Translations under genes and position numbers: made by a program | Assembly (NCBI RefSeq): GCF_001594145.1 | Contig: NZ_LVCF01000046.1 | Coordinates: 1 to 64,000 of the forward strand | Length of the DNA: 64,000 nt | Source of the DNA: Branchiibius sp. NY16-3462-2 | Lineage (GTDB): Bacteria; Actinomycetota; Actinomycetes; Actinomycetales; Dermatophilaceae | Reading direction: 5' to 3' | The notes under the pieces: model-generated | Seen by the model: only the letters and a program-made list of their open reading frames with translations | Told to the model about the DNA's origin: nothing | Databases searched by the model: none | Part shown: piece by piece, positions 63,665-64,000 of the stretch | Layout of the letters: each line of letters begins with the position of its first letter | How positions within the stretch are numbered: the first letter of the stretch is position 1

Positions 63665-64000
63665 TCAGTTGCTGGGGGTCTCCTGGGCGGATTCTGCAAG
63701 CCGTATCCGGCTGGTCAGGAAACCCCACCCCCACGACATGTGCATGGTCGCCAGTACGCCGGGTAGCAGCGCTCGCACCTTCGGCGCCTCGCCGCGCGAG
63801 ATAGCAATACCCCCCACGGCGACACTGCCGGCGTAACCGAGCGGGATCGCCCACAGCGGCCGCCAGGCCAGACCGCCGACGGCTCCGGCGGCGATCGCCA
63901 CGAGCGCTGTCGGCGGCGCGAGGTAGCGCAGGTTGATCGAACCGCGGTGCTCACGAGCCACCACCCGGCGCCACGTGCCGTACTGCCGGTACTGCGTGGA
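63665..64000 (-). CDS. GT2 glycosyltransferase, C-terminal part only
   Basis: The reading frame is open through the right edge, so the N-terminus is outside the window. The visible 111 residues start STQYRQYGTWRRVVAREH and contain two membrane helices and MHMSWGWGFLTSRIRL, the C-terminal pattern of ExoA-like GT2 enzymes. It would be encoded upstream of the ABC permease in the same direction (47 bases apart) and probably takes part in the same glycan pathway. Confidence 0.8.
   Translation of the reverse strand, partial: STQYRQYGTWRRVVAREHRGSINLRYLAPPTALVAIAAGAVGGLAWRPLWAIPLGYAGSVAVGGIAISRGEAPKVRALLPGVLATMHMSWGWGFLTSRIRLAESAQETPSN

Overview
This is a high-GC chromosome segment from an actinomycete. 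The genes suggest a Micrococcales-type organism, possibly Dermacoccaceae or Dermatophilaceae, but the genus cannot be fixed from sequence alone. Marker genes include mycothione reductase, a WhiB regulator, MtrA/MtrB/LpqB, F420 biosynthesis genes (fbiA, fbiB), DUF3499 and DUF5719. Gene density is high, most neighbours overlap by one to eight bases, and several genes appear to be leaderless.

Region 1 (1-31490) largely follows the gene order known from mycobacteria around secA-hpf-comF-lpqB-mtrB-mtrA-ahcY and SIS isomerase-Trm112-phosphomannomutase-DUF3499-zincin. It contains a LysM fragment, an Rv3235-like protein, secA, a four-domain GNAT protein, a flavin reductase-like protein, a membrane patatin-like protein, an OPT transporter, hpf, comF, lpqB, mtrB, mtrA, ahcY with a structured leader, a secreted protein, ilvA, a CDF metal transporter, mycothione reductase, the phosphosugar block, and an apparent insertion holding an orphan Imm26 immunity protein and a DUF222-HNH protein.

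Region 2 (31567-43551) carries DUF5719, a very large membrane glycosyltransferase, whiB2, fbiA-fbiB, an ATP-grasp ligase resembling D-amino-acid ligases, a DegT-type PLP protein, a VOC protein, an HhH-GPD DNA glycosylase and a degenerate methyltransferase-like protein.

Region 3 (43562-64000) is a cell-surface glycan locus and the most interesting part. All six steps of pseudaminic acid synthesis and activation have candidates: PseB, PseC, PseH, PseG, PseI and a cytidylyltransferase of SpsF type fused to an aldo/keto reductase-like domain (candidate PseF). Beside them is a tightly coupled operon encoding a dedicated acyl carrier protein, an adenylating ligase, a FabG-like reductase, a 4'-phosphopantetheinyl-transferase-like domain fused to a GT2 glycosyltransferase, and a polysialyltransferase-like protein. 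I infer that this operon makes an ACP-bound (hydroxy)acyl group that decorates pseudaminic acid or the glycan carrying it. A methyltransferase-like protein with a C-terminal coiled coil (possible chain terminator), an uncharacterised possible transferase and a Wzm/Wzt (TagG/TagH) type ABC exporter complete a plausible route to a pseudaminic-acid-containing wall polymer. A block of unrelated genes (48492-51267) interrupts the locus.

No rRNA, tRNA, CRISPR array or insertion sequence was recognised.
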